Source: Gloeopeniophorella convolvens
Taxonomy: Eukaryota; Basidiomycota; Agaricomycetes; Russulales
DNA length: 64,000 nucleotides
Reading direction: 5' to 3'
NCBI GenBank assembly: GCA_022496205.1
Contig: WTXD01000022.1
Span: forward strand, 62,001 to 126,000
Shown here: positions 12,527-22,100 of the stretch, piece by piece
Numbering within the stretch: the stretch's first letter is position 1
Layout: the number at the start of each line of letters is the position of its first letter
Notes under the pieces: generated by a model
Database searches by the model: none
The model's input: only the letters and a program-made list of their open reading frames with translations
What the model was told of the DNA's origin: nothing
Translations under genes and position numbers: made by a program

Positions 12527-14002
12527 ATGCTGCTCCCAACACCTCTCGCGAACCTCGTTTTCTCTTTCCTGAGCATACTGCTACCCCCAGATGGTGCCCA
12601 GCATCCGCACGCCCGCCCGCCGTCGAGCGCGCTCAACTTCCGTTTACGCCACATGCACGCCGCGACGTCGTCTGCGCAGGTCTACTTTGCCGACATGCAA
12701 CAGCACCGTGCGCGCGTGAGCAGTGGCGCAGAATCCTCGCAACTGTCTATCGCCACACAACCGCTGCGCACGACTCGCCTGTCGTCGCTCGAAGCGTTTA
12801 CCGCTGCGCGACACATGTCCATGCGCGGCCAGAGTGCCATGCTCGATTGGGAAGAGGAGGAGGTGCCCGGCCCCGATGTCACGCGCCGCGAGACGCTGCT
12901 GCTGCTCGCAAAGATGACGAACGATGCGTATTACTCTCCCGGGACGAGCGGGTGGTATAACCTGACGGAGCAGTGGGACGTCGTGCGTTGCCCTCTCTAC
13001 CCCTCTCGAGTCCCGCGGGACTGACTGACTGACTGCGGTGGTACAGGGCATGCCCGTCGGGTGGGAGCCCGACGACGACGGCTTCCGCGGATACGTGTTC
13101 GTGACGGAGGACAACAGCACCGTCGTGCTCACGATCAAGGGCACGTCCGTCCCATTCGTCGGCGGCGGGCCGACGACGGAGAAGGACAAGCTGAACGACA
13201 ACCTCCTGTTCAGCTGCTGTTGCGCGCGCGTCGGCTGGGGGTGGACCACCGTGTGCGACTGCTATCGCGGCGGGTGGAAGTGCAACCAGGAGTGCGTCGA
13301 GGCGGCGTTGATTGACGAGAGCCTGTTCTACCCTACCGGCGTTGTGCGTCCCTTATCGTTCTATAATGCCGTGTGGACGATGCTGATACCCCGCAGAATC
13401 TCTATAATAATATCACTCATATGTATCCCAACGCGAACATCTGGGTTATTGGGCACTCTTTGGGTGGGGCCCTTGCCTCTCTCTTAGGAGTCACGTTTGG
13501 CGCGCCCGTTGTGACATTCGAGCCGCCCGGCGAACGCATGGCCGCGCAGCGCCTGCACCTACCATCTCCTGTGCGCTTTCCCATCCTCCATCCCTCTCTA
13601 TCTCGCACTCTAATTCCCAATCGCAGCCCTCGACGCATCACATCACCCACGTGTGGCACACGGCCGACCCGATCGCGATGGGCACCTGCACCGGCAAGCT
13701 TTCGTCGTGCGGTATTGGCGGGTACGCAATGGAGAGCCGCTGCCACCTCGGCAACATCATCGAGTACGACACGGTCACGAACCTGTCGTGGTCCGTGGCG
13801 CTCACGAACCATGCCATCGCGACGGTCATCGACCACGTACTGGCAAAGCCGTGGCTGGCAGCGGAGGAGCTGGGGCAAGAGGTCCCACCGTTTAAGCGGC
13901 AAGACGATTGTGTGGTACGTTTGGCACTGCCCTCGTCCTCACCAGATTCTGATGCTGCTGTAGGACTGTTTTCAATGGGAGTACGGAAACTTCACGTTAT
14001 AG
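12527..14002 (+). CDS. ATG15: Autophagy lipase ATG15 (putative vacuolar triacylglycerol/phospholipid lipase)
   Basis: ATG15 is a class 3 lipase delivered to the vacuole lumen, where it breaks down the membranes of autophagic and Cvt bodies. Five exons give an open frame of 417 residues: 12527-12982, 13047-13343, 13397-13570, 13627-13914 and 13964-14002. The N-terminus (LLPTPLANLVFSFLSILLP) is the expected signal anchor. The nucleophile motif GHSLGGA has its Ser near residue 272. Downstream are HTADPIAMGTC with the likely acid residue and the Cys-rich CDCYRGGWKCNQECV block. The C-terminal CVDCFQWEYGNF motif is recovered only if the last intron (13915-13963) is removed, which supports this ending over read-through to 14013. 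Intron 1 contains four GACT repeats. N-glycosylation sequons are present. Confidence 0.94.
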
Positions 14003-14254
14003 ACGGATGCTGACCATCCAGTACGATGTATTATATTCATTATATTCAAATAACTAGTAATCTGGAGAGTTGTCTTGTCCGCTGTGTACTAATCAAACAG
14101 GTTCTCTGCGTCGTAAAATTGTGCCTCACGTTCGATCCCATCGCATGCGTCACTGGCGATACCGGCTTCCAACCGGCTTCGAAGACGCGTTTGCGGTCAC
14201 CGAGTGCCACCCCGCTCAGGGGGTTAGGAGGTGCGGAAGCGAATGTGAACGTAG

Positions 14255-15510
14255 TCATACTGTGGGGATATATAGAATCGCGTCTGTTCGAACGGAATAT
14301 ACGCTACGAAGGTTTATGCAGTCTTTCTTGCTCTTCAACCTACCCCTACGGGCGCTGAGGGTCTGATTCATCCGCTCCTTGGTAGAGGTGACTGAGCGTA
14401 TGGTATAGTCGGCCGAGAAGTCCGAGACGGACGTAATTGTGTTCCCGCGACTCAACCCGGGCGTGTGACCGTCTCCGGTGCCGGGGTCGCTCTCCGTGTC
14501 ATCTAACGCAATGATCTAACGAGTCGGCGTCGGGCTCCCTGTTTGGAGAGTCCCTCTCCCGCTCGAGGCCTCTGTTTCTCTGGACAGGATGTCTTGCAGC
14601 ATCGGGTAGCTCATTACCTCGAGCGTGCACTCGCAGATTACCTGCGCGCGGCGCACGACCATCTGCGTGGTGTCCCCCTGGACGGGCACGCTGGGCAGCG
14701 CGCGCGACACCGTGACAAGTCCGGGGAACACCGTCACGCCGACGCGGTCAAGCTCGCCGCGCTCCGAACGGCAGTGGCACCGCTTCGCGAGCTCGACCTG
14801 TCGCGGGTGGAGCTCTCGACGCCGCGGAGAGCGTCTGCCGGCGCCAGACGGCCGCGACGGTCGGGTCGCCTGCAGTTGGGTGTGGCAGCCTTCCCGTCCC
14901 GGGACGGGGGGAGGGCCGCGGCACGCACGCGCAAAGAGTTGCTCGTGGATGCGCGCGTGAGCTGTATGTTCGCCTCGGCCGCGAGCTCGTCACGATCAGG
15001 CAGTTGATGATGCCCTCCGCTCCGAGATGACCTCCGCCATCACGTGCCGCAGCAGGCTCTGCATGAGCACGCTGCACCGGCCGCGGCTCCGCGTGCAGCG
15101 TGCCAGTGCTCTCGCCCGCACCCGCGAGATCCGCGAGCGTCGCCTTCTGCAGCGCCGCGTCGGGCACCGGCGCGAGGCGCAGCACGTCGCTCGCCCAGCG
15201 GTTGATCGTGCGCTCGAGCTGCGACGCCGCGTTCTGCCTGCGCCGTCAGCGTCAGTGTCAGCATCCGCCGTGGAGCCGTATGCACCTTGATGGAAAACCC
15301 GTCAACGGAGAAGCCGCCCGCGGCGTGGGGCCCCTCGAGAGTGCGCGTCTCGGGAGGCCCCTCGAACGCGGCAATGCGCGCGTAGAGGAGCGCGTTCTGG
15401 CGCTCCAGTTCCTCGAGCTGGCCGCGAGAAAGGTGTACTCAATATTCTCCTTGTATTCCTGGAGGCGCCTCCGCATCTGGGAGTCTGCTACCTGTGTAAA
15501 GAATCTACGA
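14255..15510 (-). pseudogene. Unidentified basidiomycete protein gene, frameshifted and 5'-truncated
   Basis: Strong coding character runs across all three minus frames. It begins after an acceptor at about 15510 (VADSQMRRRLQEYKENIEY) and switches frame to QLEELERQNALLYARIAAF. After a plausible intron it reads QLERTINRWASDVLRLAPVP, and then, with further frame changes, ANIQLTRIHEQLFA, DPTVAAVWRRQT, LDRVGVTVFPGLVTVSRALP and VPVQGDTTQMVVRRAQVICE. The C-terminal piece at 14255-14515 reads TPGLSRGNTITSVSDFSADY and ends at 14255. At least four single-base indels are needed to join these parts. No N-terminal exon is found upstream, where unrelated repeat-like sequence begins. I do not recognise the family. 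It is either a pseudogene or a gene damaged by sequencing indels, since neighbouring DBP5 has the same kind of fault. Confidence 0.6.
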
Positions 15511-15601
15511 GCGTTTAGTGTGATTTGGTGTGTCATTATTCCCGAAGTACCGAGATGCACATTATCCTATATTGTATCTGAGCTTCCCGCCCTATGACAT
15601 A

Positions 15602-15675
15602 CGGCCAAGAGCTGACGGAAGAGCCGCGACTTCCACCGGACTTGAGCTTGAGAGGCGGGGTCGCGTTCTCTGATA
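15602..15675 (-). repeat. Dispersed repeat, copy 1 (partner at 32843-32910)
   Basis: Read on the minus strand, these 74 bases match 32843-32910 on plus with one substitution and one 6-base insertion (CTCAAG). Similarity stops abruptly on both sides. One shared frame reads IRERDPASQ...RWKSRLFRQLLA. The sharp ends and opposite orientation suggest a conserved exon fragment or a mobile-element remnant rather than low-complexity similarity. Confidence 0.8.
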
Positions 15676-15990
15676 CAGCACCTCTGGCAACCAATTCCCA
15701 TCTGACCGAGGCTCGCGGCATCTCGTCCTTTCCGAGGCTGCACATTACCGAATAGACACAAGACGATACGCTCGTCCTCACGCGCGAGTTACAAGGGCCA
15801 AACTCGAGCGAGATCATTGCCGGTATCAGTGAGCTCCGCGCACTGCATCTGAATTCTGAGTTTCCCACTACCGTCCCCAATGCGCGCATGCCGAGCCCGA
15901 AGGTCGATCGATGCAGATCAAAGTCTCTGGTACAACAAGTATGCTAATGCAGAACAGATTGGCTACATGCTTTGAAACACTGCGCGATGT
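15676..15990 (+). other. Coding-like fragment of unknown origin
   Basis: Plus-strand reading gives protein-like pieces such as TLVLTRELQGPNSSEIIAGI followed by SELRALHLNSEFP, and after a frame change LWYNKYANAEQIGYM. An in-frame stop interrupts the first part, there is no start, and DBP5 ends just beyond on the other strand. Probably a relic of an inserted gene fragment. The ELRALH stretch vaguely recalls fungal FtsJ-like methyltransferases, but I cannot support that call. Confidence 0.3.
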
Positions 15991-16020
15991 GCGCCGATAC
16001 AGGGCTCGGCCCGCACCAGG

Positions 16021-17867
16021 CTACTTCATCGCTTTCTTCATTTGCTGCACGACGGACATCCTAGTGAGCAACGGCCAGACATGCAACTCACGAGCCACGT
16101 ACCTCTTCCATGACGTCCAGGTCTCCAGTCTCGATGCGAACGATGGGCTTGCCAGTCGCCTTCTCGATCTCCTCCATATGTGCCCACGTGTTCTTGTCGT
16201 GCACAAAGTTGATCGAGATGCCCTTGCGGCCGAAGCGTCCCGTCCGTCCTGCAACGCCCCCGGCGTCAGCAAACACAGTCCTCTGCGCTCACGGAGAAAA
16301 ATCTGCACGCACCAATACGGTGGATGTACGTCTCGATGTCCGGTTGCTGGTCGCCGCCCCCCGTGCCCTCGCGGTCGTTCATCAGCGGTAGGTCATAGTT
16401 GACGACCATGTTGACCTGCAGCACGTCGATGCCGCGCGAGATGACGTTCGTCGTAATCAAGACCTTTTCGCGGCCTTCGCGGAAGCCATCGATGATTGCA
16501 TCGCGCTCGCCGCCCTCCTTCGCGCCATGCAGCGACGCGACCTTGTGCCCCTCCGCAGTCATGCGCTGCGCGATGCGATCCGCCGTGCGGCGCTGCTGGC
16601 AGAAGATGATGCTCTGCCCGATCGTGAGCAGGTGGTAGAGCGAGACGAGTACATCGTATTTGTGCTCCTCGCTCTTGCAGTCCATGTAGAACTGCCGGAT
16701 CGAGTCGACCGCGAGCTCGTTACGCTTCAGTCGATCTTGTTCGCGTTCGGCGCAAATTTGGATGCGAACGCGCGGACGTGGTCCGGGAAGGTGGCCGAAA
16801 GAGGATGATCTGCGTCTGGCTGTTCCGCTGGAGCATGCTGTACAGCGAGTGAAACAGTCAGAACGCAGATGTCGAAGATGAGATCCGCGCGCGCACTTTT
16901 TCACCCGCAGCGTCTGATCTCCCAGTCCATCCTTATCTAGCATATTGTCTGCCTCATCGAGCACGAACACCTTCACGTCCGTGACATCAATCACGCGTCG
17001 GCGAATAAGCTCGGTCATTGTTCCGGGAGTTCCGACGATGACGTGGGCCGTGATGTTCGTGACGCCTCTCGGTAAATGGTCCTTGATCGCATACTCCGTC
17101 TGCACAGGGGTGAACTTGCCCATCGCGGCAACGACAGACATGATTTGGCGCGCAAGTTCACGCGATGGGGCAAGACATAAGGCTTGGGGCTTGTTCTTCG
17201 TGAAATCGACCCGCGACAGCATCGTGAGGACAAAGGCGGCAGTCTTGCCTGTGCCGGACTGTGACTGCCCGATCATGTTTTGTGGTCTGCACGCGCGTGA
17301 AGAGCACATCGCGATGCCGGAGAGCACGACTCACGGATCCCGGAGGAGGAGAGGCAGGGCGCTCTCTTGGATCTTTGAAGGTTTCGTGAAGCCCATATCG
17401 TAGACGCCTTTGAGAAGGTCCGCATGTCTAGCACGCGTTGAGCCCAGTGCGACATGCAATGAGATATAACGTACAACCCCAGCTCCTCAAACGACTTGAC
17501 GCTATACAGTGGGGAGCTCTTGTCCTCCTGTTGCTGTGCTAATGTAACCTAGAGAGCTGACAGTGAGCGGTGTGGCGCGCGCAGTTTACAACACCTACCT
17601 GGACGTCGAACGTAGATTTGATGAGATCCGTAGCCTCAGCAGACGATGATGTTGGTGCTACAATTGAAGTTTGCGATGAGACAGTACGATATGACATAAA
17701 GCGCGTACCTGGTACAGCGTCATCTGCTTTAGCAGGGCTAGATGGTCCCGCTGCTACTGCTGCTGCTGCTGCTCCTGAACTTCAATCAGATCACGCCTAC
17801 GACAGAAATCGCGCAACGACGTACCTGGCGCCGGGGGAGTATAGAATCCGTCTTCGTCCTTTTCCAT
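16021..17867 (-). CDS. DBP5: ATP-dependent RNA helicase DBP5 (mRNA export), with two apparent single-base deletions
   Basis: DBP5 is the DEAD-box ATPase that removes export factors from mRNPs at the cytoplasmic side of the nuclear pore. Nine exons can be built: 17825-17867, 17709-17774, 17599-17657, 17475-17548, 17335-17427, 16897-17286, 16313-16837, 16103-16248 and 16021-16044. Together they give about 473 residues once the faults are allowed for. Motifs in order are SVKSFEELGL, MGFTKPSKIQ, the Walker A SQSGTGKT (about 120-127), APSRELARQ, VGTPGTM, VLDEADNML, QSIIFCQQRRTADRIA, ITTNVISRGID and YIHRIGRTGRFGRKG. The C-terminus QMKKAMK lies in a tiny last exon. Two separate bases are missing near 16770-16800 and 16730-16740, around the SAT motif (LF-SATFPDHVRAF) and before RLKRNEL. 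Since DBP5 is essential and single copy in yeasts, sequence error is likelier than true loss. Confidence 0.93.
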
Positions 17868-18112
17868 GTTGGCGGGACAAGATGAGGGTCAAGAAAACAA
17901 ATGCGCGTGCCGCGCGTTGGCCCTCAGCCCGCCAACTTTGCAGAGCTTCCGTCCCTTTCCCATTTATGGACTTCAGTCACCAGTGACCTCACTTCACTTT
18001 CCCTCCGACAAACCCGCGACAGCCCACCATCGTCGACAGGCTCGAGCTGGCCGCGCCCATCACCGCCCTCCGACGCCTCGCCGCACCCACCGTCGCACGC
18101 GCGCGCGCCACC
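17868..18112. promoter_or_regulatory. Divergent promoter region, DBP5 / NMN adenylyltransferase-like gene
   Basis: The 245 bp between two outward-facing start codons must carry the promoters of both genes. It contains pyrimidine-rich blocks (for example 17940-18000) but no clear TATA box, as is common for fungal housekeeping genes. Confidence 0.55.
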
Positions 18113-18928
18113 ATGCCCACCGCGGACCCCATCGACACCGCGCTCGACCGCCTGCACACCGGCACGACGTCAATCGAGCTCGTGCACAAGCCATACCACG
18201 GCTGGCCGTACCCGCGCTGCCCCAACTCTGCCGTCGGCTCGCCCACCGCGACAGGGCTCACTCCTCTCCGCATCGCCGTCCTCGACTCGTCCTTCAACCC
18301 TCCCACCCTCGCCCACCGCGCGCTCGCGCTCCTCCCCGCCGCTGCCGGGCCCACCGAGGCCCGCCTGCTCCTCCTCAGCGTGCGCAACGCGGACAAGGCG
18401 CCACGCCCGGGCGACGCGACTCCCGCTCAGCGCGTGGCGATGATGGTGCGCCTCGCGCGCAACATCGACGCAGGCGTCGCGCTCGTAGATGCGCCTGCGT
18501 TCGTGCACAAGGCAGAGCGGCTGCGCGGGATGCTTCCCTGCGGGGCGCAGCTTGCTTTTGTGCAGGGCATCGACACGCTCGAACGCTTCCTTGCCCCTCG
18601 ATATTACGGTGACGGTTCACCCGAAGCCATGCGTACTGCCCTCGACCGTTTCTTTGCTCATGACGGGGACGACGCTCGTATAGTATGTGTTAGACGTGCA
18701 ATGAAATTGGCAGATCCCCACGGAGAAGCTGCTATAATTGGACGAGCACAAGAGCGGGTGCAGGATGGCCGTATAATCATTGTGGATATAAACGAAGAAC
18801 TACAAGGGTTCAGCTCCAGTGAGGTCCGCGCCCAAGTGCGCGCAAGAGACGGTTCATGGAGAAAGATGGTACCAGACGACATTGCGGATTATATCGAGGA
18901 ACAACATTTGTACTTAGACTTGGAGTAA
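18113..18928 (+). CDS. Nicotinamide-nucleotide adenylyltransferase-like protein (POF1-type)
   Basis: An intronless gene of 271 residues in the nucleotidyltransferase superfamily. Enzymes of this group join NMN (or nicotinate mononucleotide) and ATP to give NAD. The nucleotide-binding start of the Rossmann fold reads IAVLDSSFNPPTLAHR (about residues 60-75), a variant of the (H/T)xGH signature. LLLLSVRNADK follows, and the C-terminal GFSSSEVRAQVR corresponds to the second ATP-contact motif (ISSTxxR type). The FVQGIDTLERFLAPRYY block fits the substrate side. The layout resembles yeast Pof1 and related fungal NMNAT paralogues more than the main Nma1/Nma2 enzymes. The actual substrate is inferred from family. 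The ATG at 18113 has a good context (CCACC before it). Confidence 0.84.
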   Translation: MPTADPIDTALDRLHTGTTSIELVHKPYHGWPYPRCPNSAVGSPTATGLTPLRIAVLDSSFNPPTLAHRALALLPAAAGPTEARLLLLSVRNADKAPRPGDATPAQRVAMMVRLARNIDAGVALVDAPAFVHKAERLRGMLPCGAQLAFVQGIDTLERFLAPRYYGDGSPEAMRTALDRFFAHDGDDARIVCVRRAMKLADPHGEAAIIGRAQERVQDGRIIIVDINEELQGFSSSEVRAQVRARDGSWRKMVPDDIADYIEEQHLYLDLE

Positions 18929-19104
18929 ACACGTTCCAAGAACTGATCACACATAATGAGAGAAAGAAATTGTATTGCACTCTATTGGTGAGTGCTCGTT
19001 CTATGAGTACATGGATGCGAGACGATGCGTAGTGAACAGTAAAAGCGTATGTGTACAGTGAGAGATAGCGAGAGAATGAGAAATCACAACATGCATGCAG
19101 TCCC

Positions 19105-22100
19105 TTAAGTAGACGAAGCCTGGGCGAAAGCAATAGCAACAGTCTGAAAGGCACGGGGTAAGAACATGTCGTCAAAACGCGAGAAGGAAGAGGAACTCAC
19201 ATCAGAGTGGCTCAGCGAGAGATGAATCCTGGAAATGCCCTTGGCTGCAGCGGCGACTTTCGCCTCTCCATGAAGCGTCACTTCAGGGACACCGGCCTCG
19301 TTCGGGAGGATCTCGATGTCCTTCATCGCGGCACCGGCACCCTTGGAGGACACACCGAGCGACTTGAAGACAGCCTCCTTACCGACCCAGCGAGCAGCGA
19401 ACGACGCCTGGAAGGATGGCTGCGAGCGGCAGTACTTGATCTCCGCATCAGTGAAGTTGCGCGAGACGAAGTTTGGGTTCTCCGAAGGCACGGCGGTGAT
19501 CAACTCTGCGCACGAAAGTAAGCATGGGTAAGACAAGAGGAACGAAGGCGGGCATACCTTGGTCGACACCAACCCCGGCGGCAGCACCGGATAGCTTCAG
19601 CGACTCCTCAATCGCCTTCACATTGGCGAAGTTAGACTTGATGGCAGTCGGCTGGCTCTCCTTGAACGTGTAGCTACCCGTCTTCTTATCAGGTGAGGCG
19701 CGCGCGAGGGAGTTGAGCAGGACAGGAGTCTCGAGCTCGGTGGTGTATGGTGGTGCTTCCTTGATCTTAACCAACGCGTTCGTGGTCATCATCTCGGACA
19801 TCGCCTTGTACGACTTCTTATACCGCTCATTGTGACGGAGTTTGTACGACGCGTAGAGCGAAGGCGGGGTAGCTGCAAGGACGTAGCGCGGGTTGACAAC
19901 GAGCGCAGTGCCTCCGACTTGACCGAAACCGAACGAGGACTGCACGAATGTTAGCGAGACTCGGATGTGGAAGTCCATACCACTTACCATAACACCAGCG
20001 GTGACGCCGTCGGTCTGGAGGGTCTTCGAGGGGAACATGAGCAAGGAGTGCTGCTGGAAGAGTGCGTCCACATTGTCCGCGTTACGATTGCCGGGGACGA
20101 TTCCACTCCCGATGGTCTGGAGGAGACCAGCCATCTGCCAGGCAGCGGCACCACCCTTAGAGTGCCCGACCAAGCTCTTCTGGGCCATGATAGGAACGGC
20201 GTTCCCAGCAGTGCGATCGAGCGTCTTGAGAATGGTGTTCCACATGTACGTCTCGTTCTTCTCGTTGGCCTGGGTGCTCGTGCCGTGGATGGAAAGAACG
20301 CCAATGTCGTCAGCAGTCAAACCCCAGACGGCGAGTGCGCGGCGGAGAGGAGCGATGCGAGGGTCAGCACCCTCAGTGCTCTGCATGAGCATACCGTAGG
20401 TACCCAAGACGTCCTTCTCCTGGCGGCGGGCTTCCTCCTCGAGTTCGGCAACGCGGCTGGCGAAAAAGCCGGGGTCGACGCTATCTCCCTTGGTCTTGCG
20501 ACCTTCGACTTCCTCTTGGAGCTGTGCTTGCTCGAAAGCGAGCCAGTCACTGATCTGCTTGCGGCGGAAAGTGATCTGGCGCGCGCGGTAGCCGATGTCG
20601 AGAGCAGGAGATGCATGCTCAGACCGGACCTCGCGGGCGACGCTGAGGGCGCCGCGACCGGGGGCGGGGATGGAGCGGCCGGCCTTGTCACTAAGAGGAA
20701 TTGAGAATCCATCAACATTGAGTTCGGAAGAGTGCTTACGTCGACGTCGAAGTGAACGCGACAATGCCGCGGATTGGGCAACCAAGCTCGAGAGCAGTCT
20801 TGGCGGACATGACGATGTGCACACCGGCACCCTGGGACTCCATGAACTAGGGTGATCATGTCAGTGACGCACACCTTCAACGCAAGATAAGACGCTTACC
20901 CCTGCACGAGTGGTCGTGGTCGGGCGAGACATCTCCGTGGGCTCCCGACCCATCGCGAGCTCAGTCTCAGAGTTGCTCGTCGCCTTCATGTTGCCGAACT
21001 CGTACGAGCCTTCCTCACACACATCGTCGTAGCCACCAGCAATCATGATCTTCGCCTTGCCGGACAAGATCGTGTCCGAGGCGATCTCCATGGACTGGAG
21101 AGCGGTCGCGCTGTACATCGCGTTGAACGAGGGCTCGGGAGATGCGTGGTATGACTACATACCAAGCACCGACTGGGATCTTGACCGGTCCGCTCGAGGA
21201 CATGAGCAACAAGTTGATCCATCCTGCAGTAGTGTTGATGAAACTGTGCATCCGGGTTGTCAGTCACAATCCAAAGGAGGTCAGGGGGTTGACTCACGTC
21301 TCCTGCATGATATCACTCTGAACCTCCTTCTCGTCGCGGCGCTCCTTGAACATTTGCGACAGGCTGTGCATACCACCCATCCCGGAGCCAAGACACGTGC
21401 CGACCTCGGAGGGGTGCATGTACTGGTAGAGCTCATACGGGTCGGTGATACCAGCGTTGTTGAGGGCCTCCATGGTGGCAACAAGAGACCAAAGAGAGAC
21501 GCGGTCGGTGCGAGCGGCGATATCCTCGGGGATACCATACCGAGTGGCGTTCCAGCCATTGGGAAGCTGACCAGCGACGAGGCGGTTGTAGGAGATCGCC
21601 TTGGGAATATAGATGCGAGCGCCCTTCTTCAGCTTGACGAACCACTGTCCGCCCTCGCCTGCCCAGATGTCGCACTTCTCGCCATGCTCCTTCTTGAACT
21701 TCTCGGCGTCAGTGTCCGCGACTTCCAAAGGCTCAAGGTCGTGAATGAGCTCGACCTCCGAGTTAAAGATCTTGTGCTTAGGATCGTAGCCGCGGAATAG
21801 TTCGGGCTCTGATGGCGTTGTCAGCGGTGATCAGGTACGAGACTGCGCTTACTCACCAAAGAAGCGAACACCGGCGTGGTTCAAGATGTCCTTCTCGTAT
21901 TTGCCGCGGACGTCCTTGTCGTCCACTGGCTCCCCAGTCTTCGCGTCGACCCAGCCGACGTGCAGAGACCCATCCTTGAGGCGGCCGTCGAAATGCTTGA
22001 TGTAGCCCATCATCCAAGCCATCTCGATGCAACCCTCGAGGGTCAGGCGACCCTTGGCCTCCATCTCCCAGCGAGTACGAGACGAGCCCCAAGGACCGAC

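Noticed and set aside
15567..15889. Minus-strand frames at 15.6-15.9 kb as the missing N-terminus of the broken gene
   Set aside because: They overlap the dispersed repeat, and the translation resembles no plausible N-terminal exon.
17570..17986. Plus-strand reading frame over the DBP5 5' exons
   Set aside because: It is the complement of phase-consistent DBP5 exons and has no family motif of its own.
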